Of a stretch of 64,000 nucleotides of DNA, positions 19,413 to 28,205 are shown piece by piece. The notes under the pieces are model-generated. The model was not told the origin of the DNA. It was given only the letters and a program-made list of their open reading frames with translations, and did no database searches. The translations under genes were made by a program, and so were the position numbers. Source of the stretch: Fodinibius salsisoli (GTDB lineage Bacteria; Bacteroidota; Rhodothermia; Balneolales; Balneolaceae); the NCBI RefSeq assembly GCF_026229185.1, contig NZ_JAGGJA010000001.1, forward strand, positions 372,001 through 436,000. The letters run 5' to 3'. Numbering within the stretch: the stretch's first letter is position 1; each line of letters starts with the position of its first letter.

Positions 19413-19630
19413 GAGGCTGTCCCAAAAGTCACATTCAACAATCAGATTCCTAAAAGATAAGGCCTATGGTTCCAATCGATCAATCCTCCTGTCCTCCTTC
19501 TCCAAGGAGGAATTCTTAGATTACTATCTCTGCCATAAAATCCCTCTTGGAGAAGAGGGATTTAGGGAGATTGATATACCTTAATTATTTAGGCTCCAAT
19601 TTCCTCGATTCAAATTTTTAAGACAGTCTC
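19413..19630. mobile_element. MITE-like element with imperfect terminal inverted repeats
   Basis: GAGGCTGTCCCAAAA at the left end and TTTTAAGACAGTCTC at the right end match as inverted repeats at 12 of 15 positions. They enclose about 218 bp with no ORF. Such G-A-G-x-C-T-G-T-C ends occur on many small IS-derived elements in Bacteroidota. No clear target-site duplication is seen. A second repeat (19480-19574) is nested inside. Confidence 0.4.
19480..19574. repeat. Dispersed palindromic repeat, family 2, copy 1
   Basis: The copy runs from TCAATCCTCCTGTCCT to GGGATTTAGGGAGATTGA. Almost the same ends flank 29767-29932 (TCAATCCTCCTGACCT and GGGATTCAGGGAGATTGA). Internal stems are CTCCAAGGAGG and CCCTCTTGGAGAAGAGGG. 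It is a non-coding interspersed palindrome. Confidence 0.6.
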
Positions 19631-19797
19631 ATATTTTCCGAGCCCTGTTATAACTTTCCTTTTATACCAAATGTACGCTACATTGTAATCGCAAAACATC
19701 GAAGCTCTTCCTCAAATTTTTACACGCATTTGGCCTTCACTTTTTGTAGGTTTAAGACTTGATTTTATATGTAACTTAAGCGTAAGAAAAGCTCTAC

Positions 19798-21765
19798 ATG
19801 TCTGACAATTACCGCGCACTTACTCGCACATACCGACCGACCTCATTCGATGATATTGTTTCGCAGAAGCATGTAAGCAATACGCTTAAAAATGCCATCA
19901 AACAGAACCGACTGGCCCATGCTTATATGTTTTGCGGTCCCCGGGGCGTTGGCAAAACAACCATGGCTCGGGTACTGGCACGGACCGTAAATGAAATCGG
20001 TCAACAGGTAGATGGTGAATCGCTCAATAAGACGTTGAACGTTGTTGAGATTGATGCTGCTTCCAATAACAGCGTGGATGACATCCGTGATCTCCGGGAA
20101 CGGGTTCGCATTCCGCCTCAGAATGGCCGCTACAAGGTGTACATCATTGATGAGGTGCATATGCTCAGTAAGTCGGCCTTCAACGCCCTGTTGAAGACGC
20201 TGGAAGAGCCCCCCGACCACATTATCTTTATTTTTGCGACTACGGAACCACACAAAGTGTTGCCGACAATTCTTTCGCGCGTGCAACGGTTCGATTTTAA
20301 GCGCATCGGCATCGATAATATTGTAGAGCACCTCAGCAAAGTCGCCGATGATGAAGGCATTAATATCGACAATGAGTCGTTGCATGTAATTGCTAAAAAA
20401 GCCGATGGAGCCCTCCGGGATGCTCTCGGCCTGCTGGACCAGGCAATTTCGTTCTGTGGAGATGACATCCAGCATGAGGAGTTGCTGCGTGCCCTGAATG
20501 TGGTAAGCACCGAGCGGATGTTTGATTTCATGAAGGCTGTAGAACAGCAGGATGCCAGCCAAGGACTGGAGCTGATCAATGACTTGCTCCACGAAGGCTA
20601 TGACATCCAGGAATACCTGGTGGGCCTTACCGAACATATTCGCAATCTCTACGTAGCCCAGAAATCCGATAAGATGCACCTGGTGGAAGCCTCACCGGAT
20701 ACGAAAAGACGATACAAAGAAGCTGCTACAGCTTTTTCAGAGGATGACCTGATGCGTATGCTTCACTTAGTGAGTGAAGCCCAGTATAAAATCAGAGATG
20801 CTCACCAACCCAAAATCCAGTTCGAAATTACGCTGCTGAAGCTCATTCATATGGAACGCAGCCAAAAACTCGATACGCTGGTCAATGAGCTGCAGCAGTT
20901 AAAAAAAAAGCTCAGTAGTCACGACGAGCTGACCATTGAAGCAGAGCCTGTAGAAGGAGAATCCTCTTCTGAGGCTCCACCTTCTACCAACGGTACATCA
21001 TCTTCACAGAGCCATCCAACAGAAGAAACCAAAGCTGCGGAAAAGCCTGAACCAACGGCCCAAGAAGAACCGGACCCTGAGCCTGAAGCTCCACAGCCTG
21101 TTGATATTGAAAGTAATGGCCAGGCTCCCAAAGTTCAGGAAGAAGTTGGGCAGACGGAAGAGCAACCACAAGAGGACACTCAGCCTGATGTTTCCGAAGC
21201 GGGTAACACTCCAGCACCTCCGCCCCAGGATGCGCCTGCTACAAATGAGACACAACAGGAAGAAGAAAGCTTTGACCAGATCTTCGACGGCGCTTCTTTG
21301 GGAAATCGATCATCTTCGGGCAGTACCTCAGCGGCCGTATCACAAACAGAAACCGCCGTTGAAGAAGCACCAAAGCGAGCGCCCAAAGATGTCACACTTG
21401 ATGAAATAAATGAACATTGGGAAGCTTTCATTGGCGATCTCAGGAAAGAAGTTCCACAAATGCTCTACTTCCAGATGCAGCGCGTAAAGCCTGTGAAACT
21501 CCAAAATGGAGACTTATTGCTGCGCTGCAATGATGATTTTGCTAAAAAAATTGTGGAAGAAAATAAACGACAGCTGGGTAAAATATTAGCCCAACAGGTA
21601 GATGCATTTTTGAATATTGACTGCAAGGTGCACAAAACCGAAAAAGATCCCGAAAAATCGATGAGTCCATACGAGCGATTCAAAAAGTTACAGGAACGGG
21701 ATCCCACCATAAAAACACTGGTTGAGCTTTTTGGTGCCGAACTCGATTACAACTTAAATCAATAA
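19798..21765 (+). CDS. dnaX: DNA polymerase III subunit gamma/tau
   Basis: A 655-residue clamp-loader ATPase. The AAA+ core covers about residues 1-360: Walker A GPRGVGKTT at 47-55, Walker B VYIIDEVHML, and the sensor-1 region IFIFATTEPHKVLPTILSRVQRF. Between ARTVN and VVEIDAAS the usual four-Cys zinc module is missing; only about 16 residues replace it and no Cys is present. Residues 390-530 are a Pro/Glu/Gln-rich linker. The C-terminal ~120 residues are a tau-like domain ending near LFGAELDYNLNQ. ybaB and recR follow on the same strand, a widely conserved replication/repair block. Confidence 0.95.
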   Translation: MSDNYRALTRTYRPTSFDDIVSQKHVSNTLKNAIKQNRLAHAYMFCGPRGVGKTTMARVLARTVNEIGQQVDGESLNKTLNVVEIDAASNNSVDDIRDLRERVRIPPQNGRYKVYIIDEVHMLSKSAFNALLKTLEEPPDHIIFIFATTEPHKVLPTILSRVQRFDFKRIGIDNIVEHLSKVADDEGINIDNESLHVIAKKADGALRDALGLLDQAISFCGDDIQHEELLRALNVVSTERMFDFMKAVEQQDASQGLELINDLLHEGYDIQEYLVGLTEHIRNLYVAQKSDKMHLVEASPDTKRRYKEAATAFSEDDLMRMLHLVSEAQYKIRDAHQPKIQFEITLLKLIHMERSQKLDTLVNELQQLKKKLSSHDELTIEAEPVEGESSSEAPPSTNGTSSSQSHPTEETKAAEKPEPTAQEEPDPEPEAPQPVDIESNGQAPKVQEEVGQTEEQPQEDTQPDVSEAGNTPAPPPQDAPATNETQQEEESFDQIFDGASLGNRSSSGSTSAAVSQTETAVEEAPKRAPKDVTLDEINEHWEAFIGDLRKEVPQMLYFQMQRVKPVKLQNGDLLLRCNDDFAKKIVEENKRQLGKILAQQVDAFLNIDCKVHKTEKDPEKSMSPYERFKKLQERDPTIKTLVELFGAELDYNLNQ

Positions 21766-21798
21766 CGAACAGAATGAACGGAAGGGTATTTCCGTTTA

Positions 21799-22176
21799 AT
21801 GAATACGAATTTAAACTCAAAACAGCATATTCTTATGAATAACATGGCAGATATGTTCGGGAAGTTTTCCGAACTTCAATCAAAAGTAGAAGAAGCAAAG
21901 CAAGAGCTCTCCAAGTTAGAAGTAGAAGCCGAAGCTGGTGGCGGCATGGTGAAAGTGAAAGCCAACGGTGACCGAAAAATCCTGAGCATTGAACTGGATA
22001 AGGATGTCATCGACCCTGAAGATGCCGAAATGCTTGAAGATCTCGTAGTTGCAGGAGTTAACAAAGCGCTGGATAAAGCCGAAGAAGCAGCCCAGGAGCG
22101 CATGCAGGATACGTACAAAGACATGATTCCCGGCGGCGGCATCCCAGGAATGGATCTAAGCAAATTGGGACTTTAA
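21799..22176 (+). CDS. YbaB/EbfC family nucleoid-associated protein
   Basis: A small DNA-binding protein of the YbaB/EbfC family, 125 residues from ATG 21799. The first 12 residues are unlike the family; starts at ATG 21835 or 21844 (MNNMADMFGKFSELQ) give the usual ~110 residues and are more likely. The family core is visible: SKVEEAKQELSKLEVEAEAGGGMVKVKANGDRKILSIELD is a coiled-coil arm followed by the beta-sheet, and the C-terminus is Gly/Pro-rich. It sits between dnaX (33-bp gap) and recR, the standard order. Confidence 0.93.
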   Translation: MNTNLNSKQHILMNNMADMFGKFSELQSKVEEAKQELSKLEVEAEAGGGMVKVKANGDRKILSIELDKDVIDPEDAEMLEDLVVAGVNKALDKAEEAAQERMQDTYKDMIPGGGIPGMDLSKLGL

Positions 22177-22183
22177 TCAATTG

Positions 22184-22225
22184 TTGAATGATGAATGTTG
22201 GATTTACGATTCATTCATCATTCAA
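22184..22225. repeat. Perfect 14-bp inverted repeat between ybaB and recR
   Basis: TTGAATGATGAATG and CATTCATCATTCAA pair perfectly around a 14-nt loop in the 72-bp gap. There is no T-run after it, so it may be an mRNA-stabilising or attenuating hairpin or a palindromic repeat. The bases after it (AATTCATAATTCAACATTCAT) are further imperfect copies of the same short word. Confidence 0.6.
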
Positions 22226-22248
22226 AATTCATAATTCAACATTCATAA

Positions 22249-22857
22249 ATGGAAGGTACGTCTGAAATACTTGAGCAGGCTATCGAGCAGTTAGCCAAAT
22301 TACCCGGGACCGGCCGAAAGTCGGCTCGCCGCATTGCTCTTTATCTGCTCAAACAAAATGAAGAATCCGTCGTTAAGCTCGCCGATGCCCTGGTAAGTCT
22401 TAAACAGTCTATTACCCGCTGTTCTTCCTGTGGCGTCATCAGCGATGGCGATCCCTGTTCCATTTGCAGCAATGTCAAACGCGAGACGGGCAAGATCTGC
22501 GTAGTTGAAGAATCCCAGGATGTCTTCCTGATTGAAAAAACCAACGAATTTCGGGGACGATATCACGTACTGGGTGGGGTTATCTCTCCACTGGATAACA
22601 TCGGTCCTGACGATATCCGTATAAAATCCTTAATGCATCGAATCAATGATGAGGATGAATCTATCGACGAAATTATCCTTGCCTTAAATCCGGATTCCGA
22701 AGGTGAGGCTACCGCCTATTACATTAACAAGCTGCTGAAGCCTTACGAGGAAATTGAGGTTACCCGCATTGCTTATGGCATTCCCATGGGAACTGAACTC
22801 GAATTTATCGATGAAGCAACCCTTAGCCGCGCTTTTGCCAGCCGGAATACTTTTTAA
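22249..22857 (+). CDS. recR: Recombination protein RecR
   Basis: A 202-residue recombination mediator that works with RecO/RecF to load RecA at gaps. The N-terminal helix-hairpin-helix is LAKLPGTGRKSARRIALYLL (residues 16-35). The C4 zinc finger is CSSCGVISDGDPCSIC. The Toprim domain starts at ICVVEESQDVFLIEKT and includes ALNPDSEGEATAYYI. Length is normal. It ends a dnaX-ybaB-recR run and is followed by a hairpin terminator. Confidence 0.97.
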   Translation: MEGTSEILEQAIEQLAKLPGTGRKSARRIALYLLKQNEESVVKLADALVSLKQSITRCSSCGVISDGDPCSICSNVKRETGKICVVEESQDVFLIEKTNEFRGRYHVLGGVISPLDNIGPDDIRIKSLMHRINDEDESIDEIILALNPDSEGEATAYYINKLLKPYEEIEVTRIAYGIPMGTELEFIDEATLSRAFASRNTF

Positions 22858-22878
22858 AAATTGAAAACTCTACGCTGA

Positions 22879-22910
22879 GCATTAGGAATTATCATCTTAT
22901 TTCCTAATGC
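22879..22910 (+). terminator. Hairpin after recR
   Basis: GCATTAGGAA and TTCCTAATGC form a perfect 10-bp stem around a 12-nt loop, 21 bp past the recR stop. The downstream bases (TTGGGTTTAATTCC) are only moderately T-rich. It probably ends the dnaX-ybaB-recR transcript. Confidence 0.55.
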
Positions 22911-22941
22911 TTGGGTTTAATTCCTAATTAATTTATCATCT

Positions 22942-24828
22942 ATGAAGATTAAAGCCACGATTCTCTGTATCCTCTTCTTATCTGTTGCACTAACCGGCTA
23001 CAGCCAGGGCAAGGACTACTGGCAACAAGAAGCTGAGTATAAAATGGATATTGACGTAGATGCAGAAGCCCATCAGTTTTCAGGAACCCAGGAACTCACC
23101 TACCATAATAATTCCCCGGATACCCTTCGGCGTGTGTTTTATCACCTGTACTTTAATGCTTTTCAGCCCGGCAGCATGATGGACGTCCGCTCCCGAACCA
23201 TAGAAGATCCCGACAGCCGGGTTGGTGACCGCATCTCCAAACTTCCCAAAGATGAAATCGGCTATCATCATATCAACAGCCTAACCCAGGATGGTGAAGT
23301 GGTAGACTATACGGTGGATGGCACGATACTGGAAGTAACGCTTGACCAGCCTATTCTTCCCGGTGAGGAAACGACTTTCAATATGGCATTTGAAAGCCAG
23401 GTTCCACGACAAATTCGTCGTTCAGGATGGGCCAACAAGGAAGGTGTGGAGTTTTCGATGAGTCAGTGGTATCCAAAACTCTCGGAGTATGATAACGATG
23501 GCTGGCATCCGAATCCTTATATCGGGCGCGAATTTCACGGCGTGTGGGGTAGTTTTGATGTAAAGATTTCTATTGACAGTTCCTACGTGATGGGCGCCAC
23601 CGGCCATTTGCAGAATGCCGATGAAATTGGTCATGGCTACGCAGAAGAGTATGAACGCCCCGACGATGGCAAACTTACCTGGCACTGGCAGGCCGACAAG
23701 GTACACGATTTTATGTGGGGCGCCGATCCTGATTTTACCCACACTACGGCCCAGGTACCAAACGGACCCAAACTGCACTTCCTTTATCAACAGGATACGG
23801 TAGCGGTGAATGCCGATCGATATTCACAGCAGCAATTGACCCAAAACTGGGAACAGCTGCCCGAATACACGGTTAAGGCGTTCCAGTTTATGAGCGAAAA
23901 CTTCGGGAAGTATCCCTATGATAAGTTTACGGTTATCCAGGGTGGAGACGGCGGCATGGAGTATCCCATGGGAACGCTGATTACCGGAAACCGTTCGCTG
24001 GGCAGCCTGGTAGGTGTGACGGTTCACGAATTTGTTCATATGTGGTACTATGGCGTACTTGCCACGAATGAAAGCCGCTATCCCTGGATGGACGAAGGCT
24101 TCACTACCTACACTTCAGCACTAACGATGGATCACCTGTTCAATAATGGTCAGAGTGAAAACCCTCACGAAGGATCCTACAGCAGATATTTGGGGATGCA
24201 ACGGGCTGAACGTTTCGAAGCCCTCGATACGCATGCAGATCATTACGAAACGAATGCAGCTTATGGTGCCGCTTCTTACTCCACCGGATCGGTATTCTTA
24301 AATCAGCTCCGTTATATCGTTGGTACCGAAGCCTTTAACAAAGGGATGAAGCGCTACTTTCATACCTGGAAATTCAAGCATCCGGATGGTCGCGATTTCC
24401 TGCGGACAATGGAAAAAGAATCGGATATGGTGCTTGACTGGTATTACCAATACTTTATTGAGACAACAAAGACCATCGATTACGGCATTAGCTCCGTGCT
24501 GTCCAACGGCAATGAGACCTTTGTAACGCTCGAACGCCACGACCTCACGCCCATGCCCATCGACTTGATGGTAACTTATGAGGATGGTAGCCAAGAGCTC
24601 TTTTACATCCCGCTTCGCATTATGCGGAACGAAAAAATGGCTGAATCCGACACGCCCCGTACGGTCAAGGCAGACTGGCCCTGGGTGAATCCCACTTACA
24701 CACTGGGCATTGATGGGGCTGCCTCCCAGATTAAAACTATTGAGATTGACCCATCCATGCGGTTAGCCGATATCAACCGGGAAAATAATGTTATCAACAT
24801 GGAAGAACGTATGAACGTGGCCGAATAG
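22942..24828 (+). CDS. M1 family zinc aminopeptidase
   Basis: A 628-residue exported metallopeptidase. The signal peptide is residues 1-20 (ending GYSQG). The gluzincin motif is HEFVH at 362-366, with the third zinc ligand Glu385 in WMDEGFTTY, exactly the H-E-x2-H-x18-E layout of family M1. The exopeptidase loop is seen as GGMEYPMGTLITG (G-x-M-E-x region). It probably trims N-terminal residues of peptides in the periplasm. It stands alone between two hairpin terminators. Confidence 0.94.
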   Translation: MKIKATILCILFLSVALTGYSQGKDYWQQEAEYKMDIDVDAEAHQFSGTQELTYHNNSPDTLRRVFYHLYFNAFQPGSMMDVRSRTIEDPDSRVGDRISKLPKDEIGYHHINSLTQDGEVVDYTVDGTILEVTLDQPILPGEETTFNMAFESQVPRQIRRSGWANKEGVEFSMSQWYPKLSEYDNDGWHPNPYIGREFHGVWGSFDVKISIDSSYVMGATGHLQNADEIGHGYAEEYERPDDGKLTWHWQADKVHDFMWGADPDFTHTTAQVPNGPKLHFLYQQDTVAVNADRYSQQQLTQNWEQLPEYTVKAFQFMSENFGKYPYDKFTVIQGGDGGMEYPMGTLITGNRSLGSLVGVTVHEFVHMWYYGVLATNESRYPWMDEGFTTYTSALTMDHLFNNGQSENPHEGSYSRYLGMQRAERFEALDTHADHYETNAAYGAASYSTGSVFLNQLRYIVGTEAFNKGMKRYFHTWKFKHPDGRDFLRTMEKESDMVLDWYYQYFIETTKTIDYGISSVLSNGNETFVTLERHDLTPMPIDLMVTYEDGSQELFYIPLRIMRNEKMAESDTPRTVKADWPWVNPTYTLGIDGAASQIKTIEIDPSMRLADINRENNVINMEERMNVAE

Positions 24829-24857
24829 CTTCCATACCCGCATATTTTAGACTCAAA

Positions 24858-24894
24858 AAAAGCCTCGCAGAAGTTATGCGGGGCTTTTCTTTTT
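24858..24894 (+). terminator. Rho-independent terminator after the M1 peptidase
   Basis: AAAGCCTCGCA pairs with TGCGGGGCTTT (one G-T position) around a short loop and runs into TTCTTTTT. It lies about 30 bp past the stop codon and is a standard intrinsic terminator. Confidence 0.85.
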
Positions 24895-24981
24895 GATATA
24901 CGCTCTTGTTCGATAGCTGGTAAAATAAGGAAAAAAGTAGCATATTAGTTATTCATAAAAGAGAATTTTACTGTTTTTCAG

Positions 24982-25794
24982 ATGGAAATGGTTTTTACAC
25001 CCAAAGGGCGACTTTCCACGTATGTGAGGATGATGTGGCTCAATGATGGATATACTCCGTCCAGTTCCAAAGAACGCGTTCTTCCATCGACGGCCTGTCA
25101 ACTTATCATCAATCTTGCGGGTGCTCCATTCCGTCATTTTGATAAAAGCAATCCTGACAAGGAGTATTGTTACGATTCCGCCGTTCTTACGGGCATCCGC
25201 TCTCACCATATCTTCCTGGATTCGTATTCACGGATTTCAACAATCGGTGTAATCTTTAGAACCGGGGCTATACCCGCCTTGTTTGGTATTCCTGCGTATG
25301 AGTTGCATAATCAAGTAGTGTCGTTAAAAAATGTGCTCAATACAGAAACGAGCAGGCTATTGGGAACGCTGGAAGAGGCCGCCGATCCAAACCAAAAGAT
25401 TCGCATTGTTGCCAACTTTTTAATGGACTTGCTGGATAAAGACGTTAAACCTAATCCGGCGATTCAGCACTCCGTTCATCTGATCAGCAAGACTCATGGC
25501 ACAACTCCCATTGCAGAAATTCGGGATCACATTGGATATAGCCGCCGGCATTTTTCCCACCTTTTCAAAAAACTAATCGGCCTTACGCCCAAGCAGTACG
25601 CCCGGCTATCTCGCTTTCAGCATGCCCTTGATATAATCCATCAGTGTAATATTTCGGACTGGACTCGCTTCGCTCTTGGGCTGGGTTATTACGACCAATC
25701 GCACTTTATCCATGATTTTCAGTCTTTTTCCGACCTCTCTCCGGACGAATATCGACGTTATAAGCCTAAACAAAAGAATCATATCCCGATGTAG
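24982..25794 (+). CDS. AraC-family transcriptional regulator (DUF6597-type N-terminus), first copy
   Basis: A 270-residue regulator. The N-terminal ~150 residues match the DUF6597-type sensor (opening PKGRLSTYVRMMWLNDG, with SRISTIGVIFRTGAIPALFGIP in the middle). The C-terminal ~100 residues are the two-helix-turn-helix AraC domain (ISKTHGTTPIAEIRDHIGYS, then HFSHLFKKLIGLTPKQYARL and LGYYDQSHFIHDF). A paralogue with the same plan lies at 28.4 kb. Seven bases past the stop lies a 19-bp site (25801-25819) shared with the paralogue's downstream region and followed by a VOC gene, suggesting the regulator acts on its neighbour. Confidence 0.9.
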   Translation: MEMVFTPKGRLSTYVRMMWLNDGYTPSSSKERVLPSTACQLIINLAGAPFRHFDKSNPDKEYCYDSAVLTGIRSHHIFLDSYSRISTIGVIFRTGAIPALFGIPAYELHNQVVSLKNVLNTETSRLLGTLEEAADPNQKIRIVANFLMDLLDKDVKPNPAIQHSVHLISKTHGTTPIAEIRDHIGYSRRHFSHLFKKLIGLTPKQYARLSRFQHALDIIHQCNISDWTRFALGLGYYDQSHFIHDFQSFSDLSPDEYRRYKPKQKNHIPM

Positions 25795-25800
25795 GGTAGC

Positions 25801-25819
25801 AATATCACATTTTTACAAT
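25801..25819 (+). promoter_or_regulatory. Candidate AraC-regulator site, copy X
   Basis: AATATCACATTTTTACAAT. It matches 29231-29249 and 44725-44743 at 15 of 19 positions common to all three. It ends 69 bp before the VOC gene start at 25889, where an activator site next to a promoter would sit. Confidence 0.5.
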
Positions 25820-25888
25820 ACTCTTTGGTGTCGGTATGTTATTCTGAGTATACAATCACAGAATAATAGCAAATAAGAAGATAAAGTA

Positions 25889-26236
25889 ATGTCGATCCGA
25901 AGAATTGTACCCAATACTGCCTCCGATCATCCGGCCCAAAACAAAGAGTTCTATACTTCATTTCTCGGCCTGGATATCGCGATGAAAAGAGAAGAAATCA
26001 TCATCTTTGCTGAGCCGGGGAGTCCAACAACCCAGATTAGCTTAATCCGTCCCCAAACCGATATTCCTCATCCGGATGTAAGTATAGAGGTGGACAATGT
26101 GGATGCTATGTTTGAACGTGCGGTAAACCAAGGCCGAGAAGTGATCTATCCCATAACCGATGAACCATGGGGTGTTCGTCGCTTTTTTGTAGAGGATCCG
26201 AATGGAACTGTTATTAATATTTTGAGCCATTTATAA
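25889..26236 (+). CDS. VOC family protein (glyoxalase/bleomycin-resistance fold)
   Basis: A 115-residue single-domain VOC protein with two beta-alpha-beta-beta-beta modules. Family features are NKEFYTSFLGLDIAM near the start, VSIEVDNVDAMFERAVNQGREV in the middle and the C-terminal FFVEDPNGTVINILSHL, which carries the usual D-P-x-G-x-x-x-x turn. VOC proteins bind metals or sequester electrophiles and drugs; no specific substrate can be read. A candidate AraC site lies 69 bp upstream. Confidence 0.88.
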   Translation: MSIRRIVPNTASDHPAQNKEFYTSFLGLDIAMKREEIIIFAEPGSPTTQISLIRPQTDIPHPDVSIEVDNVDAMFERAVNQGREVIYPITDEPWGVRRFFVEDPNGTVINILSHL

Positions 26237-26489
26237 AAATGAACAAAGTGTTTTGAGTATGTGCGAAGGAAAAACCAATATCGATCCAAATGATTAAGTA
26301 AATAAATGGGATCCGGTAATCATGGGAAAAACAATTTGAAAATACCAGGGATTCAAAGCAAAGAAGAAGTAATAGTTTTAACCAGAACAATATCTTCGAT
26401 TCCCCGGTGACTTTTTTTGTGCGTTTTTTTGTCATTAAAAAAAATGCACAAATCAATAATGATAAAATTAACATAACTCACAATTTGCT

Positions 26490-26870
26490 ATGAACAACCC
26501 AGCTATGAGATATATCGTCAATAATGTGGATGAAGCCATCAAATTCTATACCCAACTGCTGGGCTTTGAGGTACAAATGCATCCCGCACCGGGTTTTGCA
26601 GCGCTTAGCAAGGATGGTCTTAGACTACTGCTCAATCAGCCGGGAGCTGGTGGGGCAGGCCGTGATATGCCCGATGGACAGTCGCCGGAGCCCGGGGGCT
26701 GGAACCGAATACAGCTGTCGGTTGATGATTTGGAAGCATTATGTTCGAAGCTAAAGTCGGAGGGCGCTACTTTTCGAAATGAAATCGTCGAAGGGAAAGG
26801 GGGAAAGCAGGTATTATTGCAAGATCCCTCGGGTAACTTGGTCGAACTCTTTGAGGCCGTCGTTCAATAA
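26490..26870 (+). CDS. VOC family protein
   Basis: A 126-residue VOC-fold protein. Family marks are DEAIKFYTQLLGFEVQMHPAPGFAALSKDGLRLLL and the C-terminal VLLQDPSGNLVELFE, whose final Glu is the usual metal ligand. It resembles glyoxalase I / bleomycin-resistance type proteins. It lies 253 bp behind the previous VOC gene; that gap holds no convincing gene. The specific substrate is unknown. Confidence 0.9.
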   Translation: MNNPAMRYIVNNVDEAIKFYTQLLGFEVQMHPAPGFAALSKDGLRLLLNQPGAGGAGRDMPDGQSPEPGGWNRIQLSVDDLEALCSKLKSEGATFRNEIVEGKGGKQVLLQDPSGNLVELFEAVVQ

Positions 26871-27001
26871 AGTGAGTTACGAAGTTGTTCAGTCCTGTAT
26901 CTACCACACAGGCTAATCTATCTAAATAGCCCTGTTTCATAAGCAGCCTCAGATCAGTATATTTGTTTTTGCAATAGACGATTGAACAAGCAAGAGCAGA
27001 T

Positions 27002-27703
27002 ATGGACAATATTAAGGTTATCGCTTTTGATGCAGATGATACCCTGTGGGCTAATGAGCCTATCTTCCAGAGTGCAGAAGAGCAGTGCAAACAACTTTTG
27101 GAAGAATATGTGGAGCCCAAGGTGCTATCAGAGAAGCTCTATGAAACCGAAATTAAAAACCTTAACCTGTTTGGTTATGGTATCAAGGGATTTACGTTAT
27201 CGCTCATTGAGACGGCCATAGAGCTATCCGGTGACAAGGTGAACGGCGAAGAAATTCAAAAAATTATTGATCTCGGCAAAGAGATGATTCAACACCCGGT
27301 AGAACTGTTGCCGGGCGTTGAAGAAACGTTGAAAACACTGGAAGAAGACTATACCCTGATGATCCTGACCAAAGGCGATCTTTTCGACCAGGAGAGCAAG
27401 ATTGCCCGCTCGGGACTGGATCCACATTTCCGGTGGATAGAAATAGTCAGTGAAAAAAATGAATCGGTCTACAACCAAATTCTCAGACGCTATGACCTCC
27501 ATCCCTCTGAATTCCTGATGGTGGGCAACTCCCTTAAATCAGATGTTTTACCGGTCAAAGGGGTCGGGGCACACGCTATCCATATTCCCTTTCATGTAAC
27601 GTGGGACCACGAGTCGGTGGACCTTTCCGAGACCGAGTCCAACGGTTACCACCAGCTGGATGACATTTCACTCGTTCCGAAATTTATAAAGTCAGAAAGT
27701 TAG
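27002..27703 (+). CDS. HAD-superfamily hydrolase
   Basis: A 233-residue phosphatase-like protein. Motif I is FDADDTLW with nucleophile Asp10 and acid Asp12. Motif II is LILTKGD (T/S), motif III is the Lys in SEKNE, and motif IV is FLMVGNSLKSDVLP. The cap between motifs I and II is the C1 helical type. It may act on phosphometabolites or nucleotides. The Nudix gene begins one base after its stop, so the two are co-transcribed. Confidence 0.9.
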   Translation: MDNIKVIAFDADDTLWANEPIFQSAEEQCKQLLEEYVEPKVLSEKLYETEIKNLNLFGYGIKGFTLSLIETAIELSGDKVNGEEIQKIIDLGKEMIQHPVELLPGVEETLKTLEEDYTLMILTKGDLFDQESKIARSGLDPHFRWIEIVSEKNESVYNQILRRYDLHPSEFLMVGNSLKSDVLPVKGVGAHAIHIPFHVTWDHESVDLSETESNGYHQLDDISLVPKFIKSES

Positions 27704-27704
27704 T

Positions 27705-28202
27705 ATGGAAGTGGATGAGGGAATTAAACGGAATGCCGTACTTTGTGTATTAGCTTGCGATCAACAGTATTTGCTACTAAAACGATTCCGAAATCCCAAC
27801 AAAGGACTATTTACCCCCATCGGCGGTAAGTTGGATCCCCATGAAAATCCCCGGCAGGCCGCCATCCGGGAAACCTACGAAGAGACCGGCATCGAACTGG
27901 TTGATCTGACCTACTGCGGTACGCTGGTCGAGACCTCACCCACTGACTACAACTGGAACAGCTATGTGTATACCTCCGAAATTAGCTTCCGGGAACCCCC
28001 TGATTGTGATGAAGGCATACTGCATTGGATTAGCCGTGGGGAACTTACGGAGATACCCACACCGGTAACAGATCGGTATATCTACCAGTTTATAGCGGAT
28101 GACCGTCCGTTTATGCTTAATGCTGATTACGATGAGAACCTGCAGATGCTGTCGCTACGTGAAGAAATTCAAACCGAACTTCTAATCAGCAATAGTTTAT
28201 AA
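27705..28202 (+). CDS. Nudix hydrolase (MutT / 8-oxo-dGTP diphosphatase-like)
   Basis: A 165-residue Nudix enzyme. The Nudix box starts at GGKLDPHENPRQAAIRETYE and ends EETGIEL, matching G-x5-E-x7-RE-U-x-EE-x-G-U. The N-terminal VLCVLACDQQYLLLKRFRNP and the length fit MutT-like housekeeping nucleotide pyrophosphatases. It starts one base after the HAD gene, so both act from one transcript, consistent with nucleotide clean-up (inference). Substrate is not proven. Confidence 0.9.
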   Translation: MEVDEGIKRNAVLCVLACDQQYLLLKRFRNPNKGLFTPIGGKLDPHENPRQAAIRETYEETGIELVDLTYCGTLVETSPTDYNWNSYVYTSEISFREPPDCDEGILHWISRGELTEIPTPVTDRYIYQFIADDRPFMLNADYDENLQMLSLREEIQTELLISNSL

Positions 28203-28205
28203 AGA

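Larger units (their letters stand above)
19287..19797. other. Intergenic region with nested repeats upstream of dnaX
   Basis: This 511-bp stretch between the M3 peptidase and dnaX has no gene. It starts with an inverted repeat (CCCCTCTCCCC ... GAGAGGGGGAGGG, 19289-19350) that may end the peptidase transcript. It then holds the MITE-like element at 19413-19630. The last ~165 bp carry the dnaX promoter. Confidence 0.6.

Noticed and set aside
26214-26474. 86-codon minus-strand ORF between two VOC genes, hydrophobic
   Set aside because: It overlaps the end of a VOC gene, comes from AT-rich DNA that easily gives Leu/Phe/Ile-rich frames, and has no clear start signal.
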